Origin: CAVVDT01 sp963747005
Lineage (GTDB): Bacteria; Pseudomonadota; Alphaproteobacteria; Rhizobiales; Aestuariivirgaceae
Reading direction: 5' to 3'
DNA length: 64,000 bases
NCBI GenBank assembly: GCA_963747005.1
Contig: CAVVDT010000008.1
Coordinates: 186,001 to 250,000, forward strand
Shown: in pieces, positions 34,949 to 44,540 of the stretch
How positions within the stretch are numbered: the first letter of the stretch is position 1
How the letters are laid out: each line of letters starts with the position of its first letter
Notes under the pieces: model-generated
Told to the model about the DNA's origin: nothing
Seen by the model: the letters and a program-made list of their open reading frames with translations, nothing else
Databases searched by the model: none
Position numbers and translations under genes: made by a program

Positions 34949-37459
34949 ATGAAAACACATGCACGCGTGGTGGTGATCGGCGGCGGCGTCGTGGGCGTCG
35001 GCACACTTCATGCCCTGGTGAAGAAGGGCTGGTCGGACGTGGTGCTGATCGAGCGCAACGAGTTGACATCCGGGTCGACCTGGCACGCTGCGGGCCTGTT
35101 GCCCTTGTTCAACATGTCCTATTCGGTGGGCCAGATCCACAAGTACTCGGTCAAGCTCTATGACGGCCTGGAGGCTGAGACCGGCCAGAACGTGGGCTTC
35201 AAGAAGGTTTCCAATATCCGCCTCGCCCGCACGCCGGTGCGCATGGACGAATATCACTATTATGCCGGCGTCGCCGAGACCATCGGCGTCAAGGTCAACT
35301 TCCTCACCCCCGAGCAGTTGAAGGAAATCTGGCCGCTGTGCGAGACAGACGGCATCATCGGCGCCATCCAGCATCCCGATGACGGCTATATCCAGCCCGC
35401 CGACCTCACCCAGGCGCTGGCCAAGGGCGCGCGCGATGGCGGTGCCCAGATCTACCGCAAGACCCGCGTCGTCGGCATCGAGCAGAAACCGGGCGGCGAA
35501 TGGCTGGTCAAGACCGACAAGGGCGATATCACGTGCGAACACCTGGTGTCGGCGACCGGCAACTTCGTGCGCCAGACAGGCGACATGCTGGGCCTCGATA
35601 TCCCGGTCATCCCGGTCCAGCACCAGTATATCGTCACCGAACCGCATCCGGCGATCCAGGCGCGCCAGAAGGCGGGCCTGCCCGAGATGGGGGTTTTGCG
35701 CGAGTCGGATTCGTCCTGGTACATGCGCGAGGAAAACGGCGGACTGCTGCTCGGCCCTTACGAGAAGGGCGCGCCGTGCTGCTACATCGACGGTCCGGCC
35801 GAGGATGCCGAATTCGAACTGTTCCAGGAAGACCTCGACCGCCTCGCCCCTCACATCGAGACCGCCATGGCGCGGGTGCCGGCGTTCGGCGAGGTGGGCA
35901 TCAAGAAGGTTTATAATGGCGCCATCTGCTATACGCCCGACGGCTCGCCGATCATCGGCCCGGCCTGGAGCCGGCGCAACCTGTGGCTCAATGAAGGCCA
36001 TTCCTTCGGCGTCACTGCCGCCGGAGGGGCGGGGTGGCAACTGGCCGAATGGATCGTCGAGGGCGAGCCCTCCATCGACATGATGGGCGTCGATCCGCGC
36101 CGCTTCGGTCCCTATGCCTCGCGCGGCTACCTGAAGGCCAAGAACGAGGAGGCCTATCGCATGGTCTTCACGTTGCACTACCCCGATGAGGAACGCCCCG
36201 AGGCGCGGCCCGTCAAGCAGTCGCCGTGCTATGGCCGCATGAAGGCGCTGGGGGCGGTATTCGGCTCGGTCTATGGCTGGGAGCGGCCCAACTGGTTCGC
36301 GCCGGCCGGCTACGGCTTCGATCCCGACGAGATCGAGCGGCCCGACGTTCTGACCAACGAGAACCATGCTCCCGTCGCCCCCGGCGAGAAGGTGAAGGAG
36401 TTGTGGTCCTTCCGGCGCTCCAACTATTTCGAGCACGTCGGCAACGAGTGCCGCCACGTGCACGAAAAGGTGGGCCTGCTCGACATGACCGCCTTCGCCA
36501 AATACGAATGCTCCGGGCCGGGCGCCGAAGCCTGGCTCGATTCCATTCTCGCCAACCGCATCCCCAAGAAGATCGGCCGCGTCGGCCTGTGCCACCTGCT
36601 GTCCGAAGCCGGCGGGGTGCGTTCGGAATTCACCGTCCACCGTATCGGGCCCGACAGCTTCTACATGGTTGGCCCCGGCGCCTTCGAGCGCCACGACTGG
36701 GACACCTTGTCGAAGCTCCTGCCCGCTACGGGTGGCGTCCGCCTGCAGAAGGTCACCGGCCAATATGGCGTGCTGGTGCTGGCAGGTCCCTCATCGCGTG
36801 ATGTCCTGCAAAAACTCACCGACACCGATCTCTCCAACGCCAGCTTCCCTTGGCTGACCGGCAAGCCGATCAGCATCGGCATCGCCCAGGCGCAGGCGCT
36901 GAGGGTCAACTTCGTCGGCGAACTGGGTTGGGAACTGCATCATCCCATCGAGATGCAGAACACCATCTTCGATCTGGTGATGGCAGCCGGTGCCGAGTTC
37001 GACATCAAGCCGTTCGGTATCCGCGCCATGACATCGCTCGCCATCGAAAAGTCCTACCGCCTGATCCCGCGCGAATTGTCGATCGAGTATTCCGCCTACG
37101 AGTCGGGTCTCGACCGCTTCGTGCATCCCAACAAGGGCCAGTTCCTCGGACGCGATGCCCTGGTCAAGCGTCATGCCGAGGGCGACAAGTGGAAGTACGT
37201 CACCATGGAAGTGCATGGTGTTACCGATGCCGACGCGCGCGGGTCCGAGCCGGTCTATCGCAATGGCGAACTGGTCGGCCGGGCCACTTCCGGCGGTTTC
37301 GGCTGGCGGGTTGGCAAGTCGCTGGCGCTCGCCATGGTCAGGCCGGACCATGGCGGCGAAGGCACCGAACTGGAGATCAAGATCCTCGGTGACATGCACA
37401 AGGCGACCGTCATCGGTGAAAGCCCGTTCGATCCCGACAACGAACGCCTCAGGGCCTGA
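34949..37459 (+). CDS. FAD-dependent oxidoreductase of the dimethylglycine/sarcosine dehydrogenase family
   Basis: 836 residues, close to dimethylglycine dehydrogenase. Residues 5-370 are a DAO-type FAD domain: VVVIGGGVVGVG dinucleotide-binding motif, then SGSTWHAAG with His46, the residue that carries covalent FAD in DMGDH and sarcosine dehydrogenase. A short FAO_M-like linker follows (about 372-425), then a GcvT folate-binding domain (about 440-720, with RSEFTVHRIG, FVGELGWELH and FGIRAMTSLAIEKSYR) and its barrel (about 735-825). Such enzymes demethylate N-methylated glycines or amines and pass the C1 unit to tetrahydrofolate. No electron-transfer or soxBDAG genes are adjacent. Confidence 0.92.
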   Translation: MKTHARVVVIGGGVVGVGTLHALVKKGWSDVVLIERNELTSGSTWHAAGLLPLFNMSYSVGQIHKYSVKLYDGLEAETGQNVGFKKVSNIRLARTPVRMDEYHYYAGVAETIGVKVNFLTPEQLKEIWPLCETDGIIGAIQHPDDGYIQPADLTQALAKGARDGGAQIYRKTRVVGIEQKPGGEWLVKTDKGDITCEHLVSATGNFVRQTGDMLGLDIPVIPVQHQYIVTEPHPAIQARQKAGLPEMGVLRESDSSWYMREENGGLLLGPYEKGAPCCYIDGPAEDAEFELFQEDLDRLAPHIETAMARVPAFGEVGIKKVYNGAICYTPDGSPIIGPAWSRRNLWLNEGHSFGVTAAGGAGWQLAEWIVEGEPSIDMMGVDPRRFGPYASRGYLKAKNEEAYRMVFTLHYPDEERPEARPVKQSPCYGRMKALGAVFGSVYGWERPNWFAPAGYGFDPDEIERPDVLTNENHAPVAPGEKVKELWSFRRSNYFEHVGNECRHVHEKVGLLDMTAFAKYECSGPGAEAWLDSILANRIPKKIGRVGLCHLLSEAGGVRSEFTVHRIGPDSFYMVGPGAFERHDWDTLSKLLPATGGVRLQKVTGQYGVLVLAGPSSRDVLQKLTDTDLSNASFPWLTGKPISIGIAQAQALRVNFVGELGWELHHPIEMQNTIFDLVMAAGAEFDIKPFGIRAMTSLAIEKSYRLIPRELSIEYSAYESGLDRFVHPNKGQFLGRDALVKRHAEGDKWKYVTMEVHGVTDADARGSEPVYRNGELVGRATSGGFGWRVGKSLALAMVRPDHGGEGTELEIKILGDMHKATVIGESPFDPDNERLRA

Positions 37460-37589
37460 CGCATCGACGTCGCGCATCAATCAGCGGCTATGCGCCGGCA
37501 GCGCGCAGCCATGCGTTTGCGCCATGTCTGGGAGCGCATCTTTCTGCTAGCGTCGCCGCCGGCAACAATATGGTGCGGGTGCGGCGTCG

Positions 37590-38495
37590 GTGGAGAGCGA
37601 GCAGTCCTATTCGCGCGGCGTGGTGCTGGTGCTGCTCGCCACCGTGGGCTGGAGCCTGTCAGGCCTGTTCGTGCGGCTATTGCCGGGTCTTGACGGCTGG
37701 CAGATCAACTGCTGGCGTGGCTACTGGATGGCGGTGGCGCTCCTCATCTATCTGGTGTCGGCCTATGGCGACGAGACCTGGGCGCGCTTTCGGGCCATCC
37801 CCATCGGGGCGTTCATCGCCGTTGCCTTCTTCTTCGCCCTCGGATCGACCCTCTATGTGACCTCGCTGACACTGGCCTCGACCGCCAATGTTGCCTGCCT
37901 GTCGGCAACCGCGCCGGTTTTTGCGGCCGTGTTGTCGCGCCTGGTCACCGGTGAAAGCCCCTCGCCCGCCACCTGGGCAGCCGCCGTGCTTGCTCTGGGC
38001 GGGGTGGCGTTCCTGGTGCATGACGGTCTGGAGGCCGGCCATTTGCCGGGCAATCTCGCAGCGCTTGGAACCGCGTTATCGTTTGCCTTCCAGACGACGG
38101 TGCTGCGTCGCTTTCGTGGCCACGACCTGGTGCCGGCGGTGTGTGTGGGGGGTTTCGTGGTCTTCCTGGTCGCGGGCCTGGCGGGCGGCGGCTTTGCCGT
38201 GGCGCCCCATCAGGTGGCGATCCTGGCGCTGATGGGGCCGGTGCAACTTGCGCTGCCGTTGATCTTCTTCGCCCGCTCGGCCCGTTCGGTGCCGGCGGTG
38301 GCGATGAGCCTCATCGCGCTCCTCGACGTTGTGCTCAATCCCTTGTGGGCGTGGATCGGGGTGGGCGAACGCCCGAGCCTCACCGACGCTATCGGCGGCG
38401 GCGTCATCGTCGCCGCAGTTGCGCTCTCGGTGGCCTTCGGCCGACGCGCCGCGATGGTTGCGAGACGCGGACGCGAGGCCGCCGGCATCGTGTAG
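37590..38495 (+). CDS. EamA/DMT-family transporter
   Basis: 301 residues from GTG 37590 (MESEQSYSRGVVLVLLATVGWSLSG). Ten helices in two EamA repeats (about 8-145 and 155-290). SLSGLFVRLLPGLDGW and VALLIYLVSAY in the first half, and SLIALLDVVLNPLWAWIGVGE in the second, match drug/metabolite exporters of the RhaT/PecM class. Follows the DMGDH-like gene by 130 bases and converges with fhs. Substrate unknown. Confidence 0.87.
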   Translation: MESEQSYSRGVVLVLLATVGWSLSGLFVRLLPGLDGWQINCWRGYWMAVALLIYLVSAYGDETWARFRAIPIGAFIAVAFFFALGSTLYVTSLTLASTANVACLSATAPVFAAVLSRLVTGESPSPATWAAAVLALGGVAFLVHDGLEAGHLPGNLAALGTALSFAFQTTVLRRFRGHDLVPAVCVGGFVVFLVAGLAGGGFAVAPHQVAILALMGPVQLALPLIFFARSARSVPAVAMSLIALLDVVLNPLWAWIGVGERPSLTDAIGGGVIVAAVALSVAFGRRAAMVARRGREAAGIV

Positions 38496-38515
38496 AGAAG
38501 AATTGCGGCCGAAAT

Positions 38516-38548
38516 GAAAACGGCACGGAGAGCAATCCTCCGTGCCGT
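38516..38548 (-). terminator. Rho-independent terminator of fhs
   Basis: Perfect 11-bp stem (ACGGCACGGAG against CTCCGTGCCGT, loop 38531-38537). On the minus strand it is followed by TTTTC, giving a terminator 26 bases after the fhs stop. On the plus strand no T-run follows, so it may also slow but not classically end EamA transcription. Confidence 0.85.
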
Positions 38549-38573
38549 GCCGATCCTCGGGTGACGGACCCGC

Positions 38574-40250
38574 CTAGAACAGGCCGACGACCACGCCGTT
38601 TTCGAGGCCGATGACTTCAGCGGCCGGCGAGCGCGGCAGGCCCGGCATCGTCATGACGTCGCCGCAGATGGCAACGACGAACTCGGCCCCCGCCGAAAGC
38701 CGCACCTCGCGGATCGGCACCACGTGACCGGTGGGTGCGCCCTTGCGGTTGGGGTCGGTCGAGAACGAGTACTGGGTCTTGGCCATGCACACGGGGAACT
38801 TGCCGTAGCCGTTGGCCTCGAAGTCCTTGAGCTGGTTCTTGACCGAGGCGTCCGCAGAGACGTCGTCGGCGCGATATATCTCCTGGGCGATGGTCTTGAT
38901 CTTGTCCCACAACGGCATATCCTCGCCGTAGATGGGGCTGAACTTGCTCTCACCCGATTCAGCCATCCTGGCCACCGCCGCTGCCAGTTCCTCGGTGCCC
39001 TTGCCACCCTCGGCCCAGTGGGTGCATTTGAACGCTTCGACGCCCTGTTCCTTGCAGTAGGCCTTCACCGCCTCGATCTCGGCATCGGTGTCGAAGATGA
39101 AGTGGTTGATCGCGACAGCCACCGGCACGCCGAACTTCCGCACGTTCTCGATGTGGCGGCCGAGATTGGCGAGGCCCTTCTTCACGGCCTCGACGTTTTC
39201 CTTCTTGAGATCGTCCTTGGCGACGCCGCCATGCATCTTGAGCGCCCTGACGGTTGCCACGATCACCGTCGCGTCGGGTTTGAGGCCGGCCTTGCGGCAC
39301 TTGATGTCGAAGAATTTCTCGGCCCCGAGATCGGCACCGAAGCCGGCTTCGGTCACCACGTAGTCGGTGAGCTTGAGCGCCGTCGTTGTGGCCATCACCG
39401 AGTTGCAGCCGTGGGCGATGTTGGCGAACGGCCCGCCATGGATAAACGCCGGATTGTTCTCCAGCGTCTGCACCAGGTTGGGCATCAGCGCGTCCTTCAG
39501 GAGCACCGTCATGGCGCCCGGTGCCTTGAGCTCGCGGGCAAACACCTGGCTGCGGTCGCGGCGCTGGGCAACGACGATCTGCGACAGGCGGCGCTCCAGG
39601 TCAGCCACCGACGTCGACAGGCAGAAGATGGCCATGATCTCCGAGGCCACCGTGATGTCGAAGCCGGTCTCGCGCGGAAAGCCGTTGGCCACCCCGCCGA
39701 GCGAGCAGTTGACCTGGCGCAGGGCGCGGTCATTCATGTCCATCACGCGGCGCCAGGAAACGCGGCGCACGTCGATGCCGAGATCGTTGCCCCAGTAGAC
39801 GTGGTTGTCGATCATCGCCGACAGCAGGTTGTGGGCGGTGCCGATGGCGTGCAGGTCGCCGGTGAAATGGAGGTTGATGTCCTCCATGGGCACGACCTGG
39901 GCATAACCACCACCGGCCGCACCCCCCTTGACCCCGAAGCACGGCCCGAGCGAGGGCTCGCGCAGGCAGATCATGGCTTTCTTGCCGATGCGGTTGAGGC
40001 CATCGCCGAGGCCCACAGTGGTGGTGGTCTTGCCTTCGCCGGCCGGGGTCGGCGTGATCGCCGTGACAAGGATCAGCTTGCCGTTGGGCTTGCCCTTCAG
40101 GGTGTCGATATAGGCGAGGTCGACCTTGGCCTTGGTATGACCAAAAGGAATGAGATGCTCAGGGGCAATACCCAACTTGGCGCCGATTTCCATGATGGGT
40201 TTCGTGCGCGCAGCGCGGGCGATTTCGATATCGCTTTTGACCTCGGCCAT
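38574..40250 (-). CDS. fhs: Formate--tetrahydrofolate ligase
   Basis: 558 residues, full length. ATG 40250 has AGGAGGAGG 6 bases upstream. The ATP-binding loop is TPTPAGEGKTTTTVGLGDGL (about 68-87), and EPSLGPCFGVKGGAAGGGYAQVVP and LHFTGDLHAI match the folate and formate site. It makes 10-formyl-THF from formate, THF and ATP, feeding serine and purine synthesis or one-carbon assimilation. The gene is alone, with its own terminator, opposite the gamma-glutamyltransferase. Confidence 0.97.
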   Translation of the reverse strand: MAEVKSDIEIARAARTKPIMEIGAKLGIAPEHLIPFGHTKAKVDLAYIDTLKGKPNGKLILVTAITPTPAGEGKTTTTVGLGDGLNRIGKKAMICLREPSLGPCFGVKGGAAGGGYAQVVPMEDINLHFTGDLHAIGTAHNLLSAMIDNHVYWGNDLGIDVRRVSWRRVMDMNDRALRQVNCSLGGVANGFPRETGFDITVASEIMAIFCLSTSVADLERRLSQIVVAQRRDRSQVFARELKAPGAMTVLLKDALMPNLVQTLENNPAFIHGGPFANIAHGCNSVMATTTALKLTDYVVTEAGFGADLGAEKFFDIKCRKAGLKPDATVIVATVRALKMHGGVAKDDLKKENVEAVKKGLANLGRHIENVRKFGVPVAVAINHFIFDTDAEIEAVKAYCKEQGVEAFKCTHWAEGGKGTEELAAAVARMAESGESKFSPIYGEDMPLWDKIKTIAQEIYRADDVSADASVKNQLKDFEANGYGKFPVCMAKTQYSFSTDPNRKGAPTGHVVPIREVRLSAGAEFVVAICGDVMTMPGLPRSPAAEVIGLENGVVVGLF

Positions 40251-40465
40251 GGGACATCCTCCTCCTTGGCGTTATTTGACCTACCGCGGCGGTTCCTACG
40301 CCATGTTTTCCGCTTTTTCCAGAGCGATACGCAAAAAAATGTCACCACGCACGATTTGCAGGGGCGTCGATTGCGTCTTGACGCCGATGTCCGCAAGTCT
40401 AGTTTGCCTGTTGAACCGGGGTCTCCCGCAGAGGCTGGCCCGAGCATTCATTTCAGGCAGAACCC

Positions 40466-42052
40466 ATGAGAAATTTTCATACCCCAGGACACTCTACGGC
40501 GTATGGCGTCAATGGCATGGCGGCCACGTCGTCGCCACTTGCAACGCTGGCGGCCATCGACGTGCTGCGCCATGGCGGCAATGCGGTTGATGCCGCGGTC
40601 ACCGCCTCGGCCGTGCTGTGCATCACCGAACCTCACATGACGGCAATCGGCGGCGACTGCTTTGCCCTGGTGGGGGCGCCGGATGGCAAGGTGACCGGCC
40701 TGAACGGCTCGGGCCGTGCCTCTATGCGTGCCGATGCCGACTGGCTGAAGGCTTCCGGCCTCACCGAAATTGCTCCCGACAGCGTGCATGCGGTCACCGT
40801 GCCCGGCGCCATCGATGCCTGGGACCGGCTTCTCAGGCGCTTCGGCACCCTGACGCTGGGCGATTGCCTGCAGCCGGCCATCCGCCATGCCGAAGAAGGC
40901 GTACCGACCCAGCCCAGGGTCGCCTTCGACTGGGTCGACGAGGTCGACCGCTTGAAGGCCGACGCTGGCGCCAGCCGCCATCTGCTGGTGAACGGCCGCG
41001 CCCCGTCAGAAGGCGAGATCATGCGCTATCCGGCGTTGGCGGAGACAATGAAGACCATCGCACGCGAAGGCCGCGACGGCTTCTATGCCGGCCGCGTGGC
41101 CGAAGATATCGTCACCTGCCTCGCCAAGCGCGGTGGTCTGTTGACGCTTGACGATTTCGCTGCTGCTGATGGTGACTTCGTCGAGCCGATCTCGACCGAA
41201 TTTGCCGGCCGCGAGGTGCTCGAGATTCCCCCCAGCGGCCAGGGCCTCACCGCTCTCATGGCCCTCAATGCCCTGAGGCATTTCGATCTCGCCCGCCACG
41301 CGCCCGACAGCGTCGAGCGCCGCCATCTCGAGGTCGAGGCCATGAAGCTCGCCTGGGTGTTGCGCAACCGCTACATCGCCGATCCGAGCCAGGTCGACGT
41401 GCCGGTTGCCGAATTGCTGTCGGACAAGACGGCAGACATGATTGCCGGTCTCATCGATCTCAAGAAAGCCTTCAACGGCCCGGAATCGCTGGTGCCCATG
41501 GTCGGATCGCACACCGTCTATCTGAGCGTTGTCGACCGTGACCGGCTGGCGGTGTCTTTCATCAATTCGGTCTATGACCACTTCGGCGCCGCCATCGTCG
41601 CGCCGGTCTGCGGTGTTACGCTGCACAATCGGGGCAAGGCCTTCGTCACCGATCCCGCCCATCCCAACTGCATCGCGCCGGGCAAGCGCCCGTTGCATAC
41701 CATCATTCCCGCCATGACCCGTAAGGATGGCCTCGTGGAAATGCCGTTCGGTGTCATGGGCGGCAATTACCAGCCCATGGGCCACGTGGCGGTGATGCTC
41801 AACCGCTTCGTCTACGGCATGGACCCGCAAGCTGCCATCGACTGGCCGCGCCTCTTCCCCGACAAGGGCGTGGTGGGCATCGAGGACGGCATCAGCGATG
41901 CGGTAGCTGCCGGACTGGCGGCGCTGGGGCACAGGGTCGAACGCCACAAGGATCCCTGGGGCGGCGGCCAGGCCATTGCCATCGATCGCCAGCGCGGCGT
42001 CCTGATCGGCGGCTCCGACCCGCGCAAGGACGGATTTGTGCTGGGCTATTAA
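40466..42052 (+). CDS. Gamma-glutamyltransferase family protein
   Basis: 528 residues, Ntn-hydrolase fold. The proenzyme is cut before the nucleophile threonine, here in VGSHTVYLSVVD (near residue 350). N-terminal RHGGNAVDAAVTASAVLCITEPHMTAIGG and PNCIAPGKRPLHTIIPAM are family-typical. No Sec signal is visible, unlike E. coli Ggt, so a cytoplasmic role in gamma-glutamyl or related amide turnover is likelier than periplasmic glutathione use. It stands alone, diverging from fhs. Confidence 0.9.
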   Translation: MRNFHTPGHSTAYGVNGMAATSSPLATLAAIDVLRHGGNAVDAAVTASAVLCITEPHMTAIGGDCFALVGAPDGKVTGLNGSGRASMRADADWLKASGLTEIAPDSVHAVTVPGAIDAWDRLLRRFGTLTLGDCLQPAIRHAEEGVPTQPRVAFDWVDEVDRLKADAGASRHLLVNGRAPSEGEIMRYPALAETMKTIAREGRDGFYAGRVAEDIVTCLAKRGGLLTLDDFAAADGDFVEPISTEFAGREVLEIPPSGQGLTALMALNALRHFDLARHAPDSVERRHLEVEAMKLAWVLRNRYIADPSQVDVPVAELLSDKTADMIAGLIDLKKAFNGPESLVPMVGSHTVYLSVVDRDRLAVSFINSVYDHFGAAIVAPVCGVTLHNRGKAFVTDPAHPNCIAPGKRPLHTIIPAMTRKDGLVEMPFGVMGGNYQPMGHVAVMLNRFVYGMDPQAAIDWPRLFPDKGVVGIEDGISDAVAAGLAALGHRVERHKDPWGGGQAIAIDRQRGVLIGGSDPRKDGFVLGY

Positions 42053-42187
42053 CGCCACCTGTTTCGCGTTTCTTTACGATTGGGGCGATATCCTTTCCCC
42101 GATGATCGGCTGTTCGCAAGGTGAGCGAGCGGCAGATGGTGAGTGTCTCGGCGTTCGATAGCGTCGCGAAAAGTCGGGTGATCAAGA

Positions 42188-44422
42188 GTGATGTCAGCAG
42201 GTACCGCACGGGCCAATCCGGTCGATTCCGCCGGTGAACCGGCAACTTCCGTACACCCCACCGATGCCATCGCCAAGGTGCGTGAGATCGAGGAATTCGA
42301 GCGCCTCCGCATGGCGGTCGAGGCCGCCGGCGAAGCTGCCTATCACTGGGATATCGGCGATGATCGGCTGACCTGGTCGAGTGGCATCAGCCGGATATTC
42401 GGCGGGGTCGACGCCGAACTTCTGGAGACCGGTCGCGGTTATGCCAGCCTTCTCGACCGCGACAGCTTCACCTCCCGCTTCGAGGCGGTGATGCGTTCAT
42501 CGCTGAGCGATGACGGCGAAGGCGTTCCCTTTCAGATCGAGTACAAGGTCAAGCCGTTCGGCCGCGACGACGAGCGTGAATTGTGGATCGAGGATGTCGG
42601 CCGCTGGTATGCCGGCCATGACGAACAGCCTGCCCAGGTGTTCGGGGTCATCCGCCATGTCGACGACCGCATTGCACGCGATGCCCATTCCCGCTTTCTC
42701 GGTCACTGCGATCCGCTTACCGGCCTGATGAACCGGGGACGGCTGGCCGAAGCCCTGGGCGAGACCATTGCCGCCGCCGAGCAAGCGGGGACGTCGTGCG
42801 CCTATCTCATTGCCTCGGTCTCTAATCTGCCCGTGGTCAACGATGCCTACGGTTTCGACATCGCCGATGAAGTCATTGTCTCGGTGGCCCGCCGCCTGCG
42901 CGAGGTGGTACGCAATGGCGATCTGATCGGGCGCTATTCGGGCTCAAAGTTCGGCATCATCCTTGCCAGTTGCAGCGAAGAGGAATTGCACGTTGCTGCC
43001 GAGCGCTTCCTGAGCGTTGCCCGCGACAGTGTCATCGAGACCGAGCGCGGACCGGTATGGGCCATGTTGTCGATCGGCGGCCTGGTGCTGCCGAAACATG
43101 CCGAGGACCCCAATGCCGCCATGGCCAAGGCCGAAGAGGCCCTCACCGAGGCCAGGCGGCAACCCTCCGATGCCTTCATCGCCTACCGCCCCTCGCCCGA
43201 GCGCCTGTCGGTGCGCGGCCTCAACGCCCGCTGCGCGGCGGAAATCGTCTCCAGCCTGCGCGAAAGCCGCTTCACGCTCGCCTACCAGCCCATCATTTCC
43301 ACGACAACCCGCGAGGTCGTCTTTCACGAGGCCCTGCTGCGCATGGCCTGCGATGAAGGCGACACCGTCGCCGCGGTGCACCTCATCCCCATCGCCGAAA
43401 AGCTCGGGCTCGTCCGTCTGATCGACCGCACCGTCATGAACATGGCGGTCGACCAATTGCTGCGCCATCCAGATGCCGTCCTGTCGCTGAACGTGTCGGG
43501 AACGACCGCCACCGACCCGCGCTGGTTCACCCAGCTCACCGACCTGCTGCAGGAAAACCGCCAGGTCACCGAGCGGATGATCGTCGAGATCACTGAAACC
43601 GTGGCCCTCAACGATCTCGACGAGACGGTGCGCTTCATCACCTCGCTGCGCGATCTGGGATGCCGGGTAGCCATCGACGATTTCGGCGCCGGCTACACCT
43701 CGTTTCGCAATCTGAAGGTCCTCAACGTCGACATGGTGAAGATCGACGGCTCGTTCTGCGAGCACCTGAGCGAGAACCGCGACAATCAGTATTTCGTCCG
43801 TTCGCTGGTCGACCTCGCCAAGAAATTCAACCTCGGGACCGTGGCCGAATGGGTGCAGGACGAACGCGACGCCGAACTGTTGACCGGTTGGGGCGTCGAC
43901 TATCTGCAAGGCAATTTCTTCGGCCCCGCCAGCCTCACCATCCCCTGGGCGGAGCGCGAAGGCGAAGCCGCATCTGATGCCCCGGAGCATGTGTTCGACG
44001 CCTCGCGGTTCATCGACGACGCCTCCCGGCAGGCTGGCGACGACGGCGACGATCAGCCCTTCGTGCCGCTGCTGCCCGATCCCGCTCCTCTGTCCACCGA
44101 GGACGAGGCCACCCTCACCGTCGATGCCGAGCCGGTGGAAGACGAGGCCTTCCCGGGCGGGCCGGACACCGAAGACGAGGCAGGTGAAGCCTTCATCGCC
44201 GTGGAGCCGGAGCCGGCCAGCGCGGAACCCCCTGCCGGCGATAGCGCCGAAGTCGGCGAAACTTTCGTCGCCGAGGAGCATGAACCGGAACCCGACACCG
44301 GCCCGGATGACGATGGGCCCGACCTGTCGAAATTGCGTTCCGCCGTCGCAGCCCTCGACCGCGCCTTCGCCGATCCGCCGCCACAAACAGCCAGGGCAAC
44401 GGCAAAGTCAGCGGCTGGTTAG
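42188..44422 (+). CDS. PAS-GGDEF(degenerate)-EAL protein with acidic tail
   Basis: 744 residues. A PAS-like segment (about 40-150; AAYHWDIGDDRLTWS) leads into a GGDEF-like domain (about 170-330) where the active-site motif is degraded to SGSKF, so cyclase activity is unlikely. The EAL domain (about 345-590) keeps FHEALLR, LSLNVSG, VEITETVAL, AIDDFGAGYTSFR, VKIDGSF and the last glutamate in AEWVQDE, so phosphodiesterase activity on c-di-GMP is possible. From about residue 600 a Glu/Asp/Pro-rich tail of about 140 residues with no fold precedes a short helix (DLSKLRSAVAALDRAF). No membrane span. Converges with phaR. Confidence 0.9.
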   Translation: MMSAGTARANPVDSAGEPATSVHPTDAIAKVREIEEFERLRMAVEAAGEAAYHWDIGDDRLTWSSGISRIFGGVDAELLETGRGYASLLDRDSFTSRFEAVMRSSLSDDGEGVPFQIEYKVKPFGRDDERELWIEDVGRWYAGHDEQPAQVFGVIRHVDDRIARDAHSRFLGHCDPLTGLMNRGRLAEALGETIAAAEQAGTSCAYLIASVSNLPVVNDAYGFDIADEVIVSVARRLREVVRNGDLIGRYSGSKFGIILASCSEEELHVAAERFLSVARDSVIETERGPVWAMLSIGGLVLPKHAEDPNAAMAKAEEALTEARRQPSDAFIAYRPSPERLSVRGLNARCAAEIVSSLRESRFTLAYQPIISTTTREVVFHEALLRMACDEGDTVAAVHLIPIAEKLGLVRLIDRTVMNMAVDQLLRHPDAVLSLNVSGTTATDPRWFTQLTDLLQENRQVTERMIVEITETVALNDLDETVRFITSLRDLGCRVAIDDFGAGYTSFRNLKVLNVDMVKIDGSFCEHLSENRDNQYFVRSLVDLAKKFNLGTVAEWVQDERDAELLTGWGVDYLQGNFFGPASLTIPWAEREGEAASDAPEHVFDASRFIDDASRQAGDDGDDQPFVPLLPDPAPLSTEDEATLTVDAEPVEDEAFPGGPDTEDEAGEAFIAVEPEPASAEPPAGDSAEVGETFVAEEHEPEPDTGPDDDGPDLSKLRSAVAALDRAFADPPPQTARATAKSAAG

Positions 44423-44431
44423 GGCACGACG

Positions 44432-44456
44432 CCGAAAAGTGGATGCCACCTTTCGG
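44432..44456. repeat. Inverted repeat between convergent genes (Rhizobiales-like CCGAAAAGTGG motif)
   Basis: CCGAAAAGTGG is followed after 3 bases by CCACCTTTCGG, an 11-bp stem with one mismatch. Very similar GAAAAGTGG hairpins are scattered between genes in rhizobial genomes, from memory, so it may be a copy of a dispersed repeat or a bidirectional terminator for the EAL protein and phaR. Confidence 0.55.
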
Positions 44457-44501
44457 AGAACATCACGCTCAACATCTCAAGATCGATCAGCCTTTTCTGC
44501 G

Positions 44502-44523
44502 AATTGGGTGTCGCCACCCAATT
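44502..44523. repeat. Perfect hairpin near the 3' end of phaR
   Basis: AATTGGGTG and CACCCAATT form a perfect 9-bp stem around TCGC, 18 bases after the phaR stop. No T-run follows on either strand, so it is a hairpin of unproven role, perhaps a transcript end or RNA-stability element. Confidence 0.6.
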
Positions 44524-44540
44524 GCAGGCTGATCCATGCG

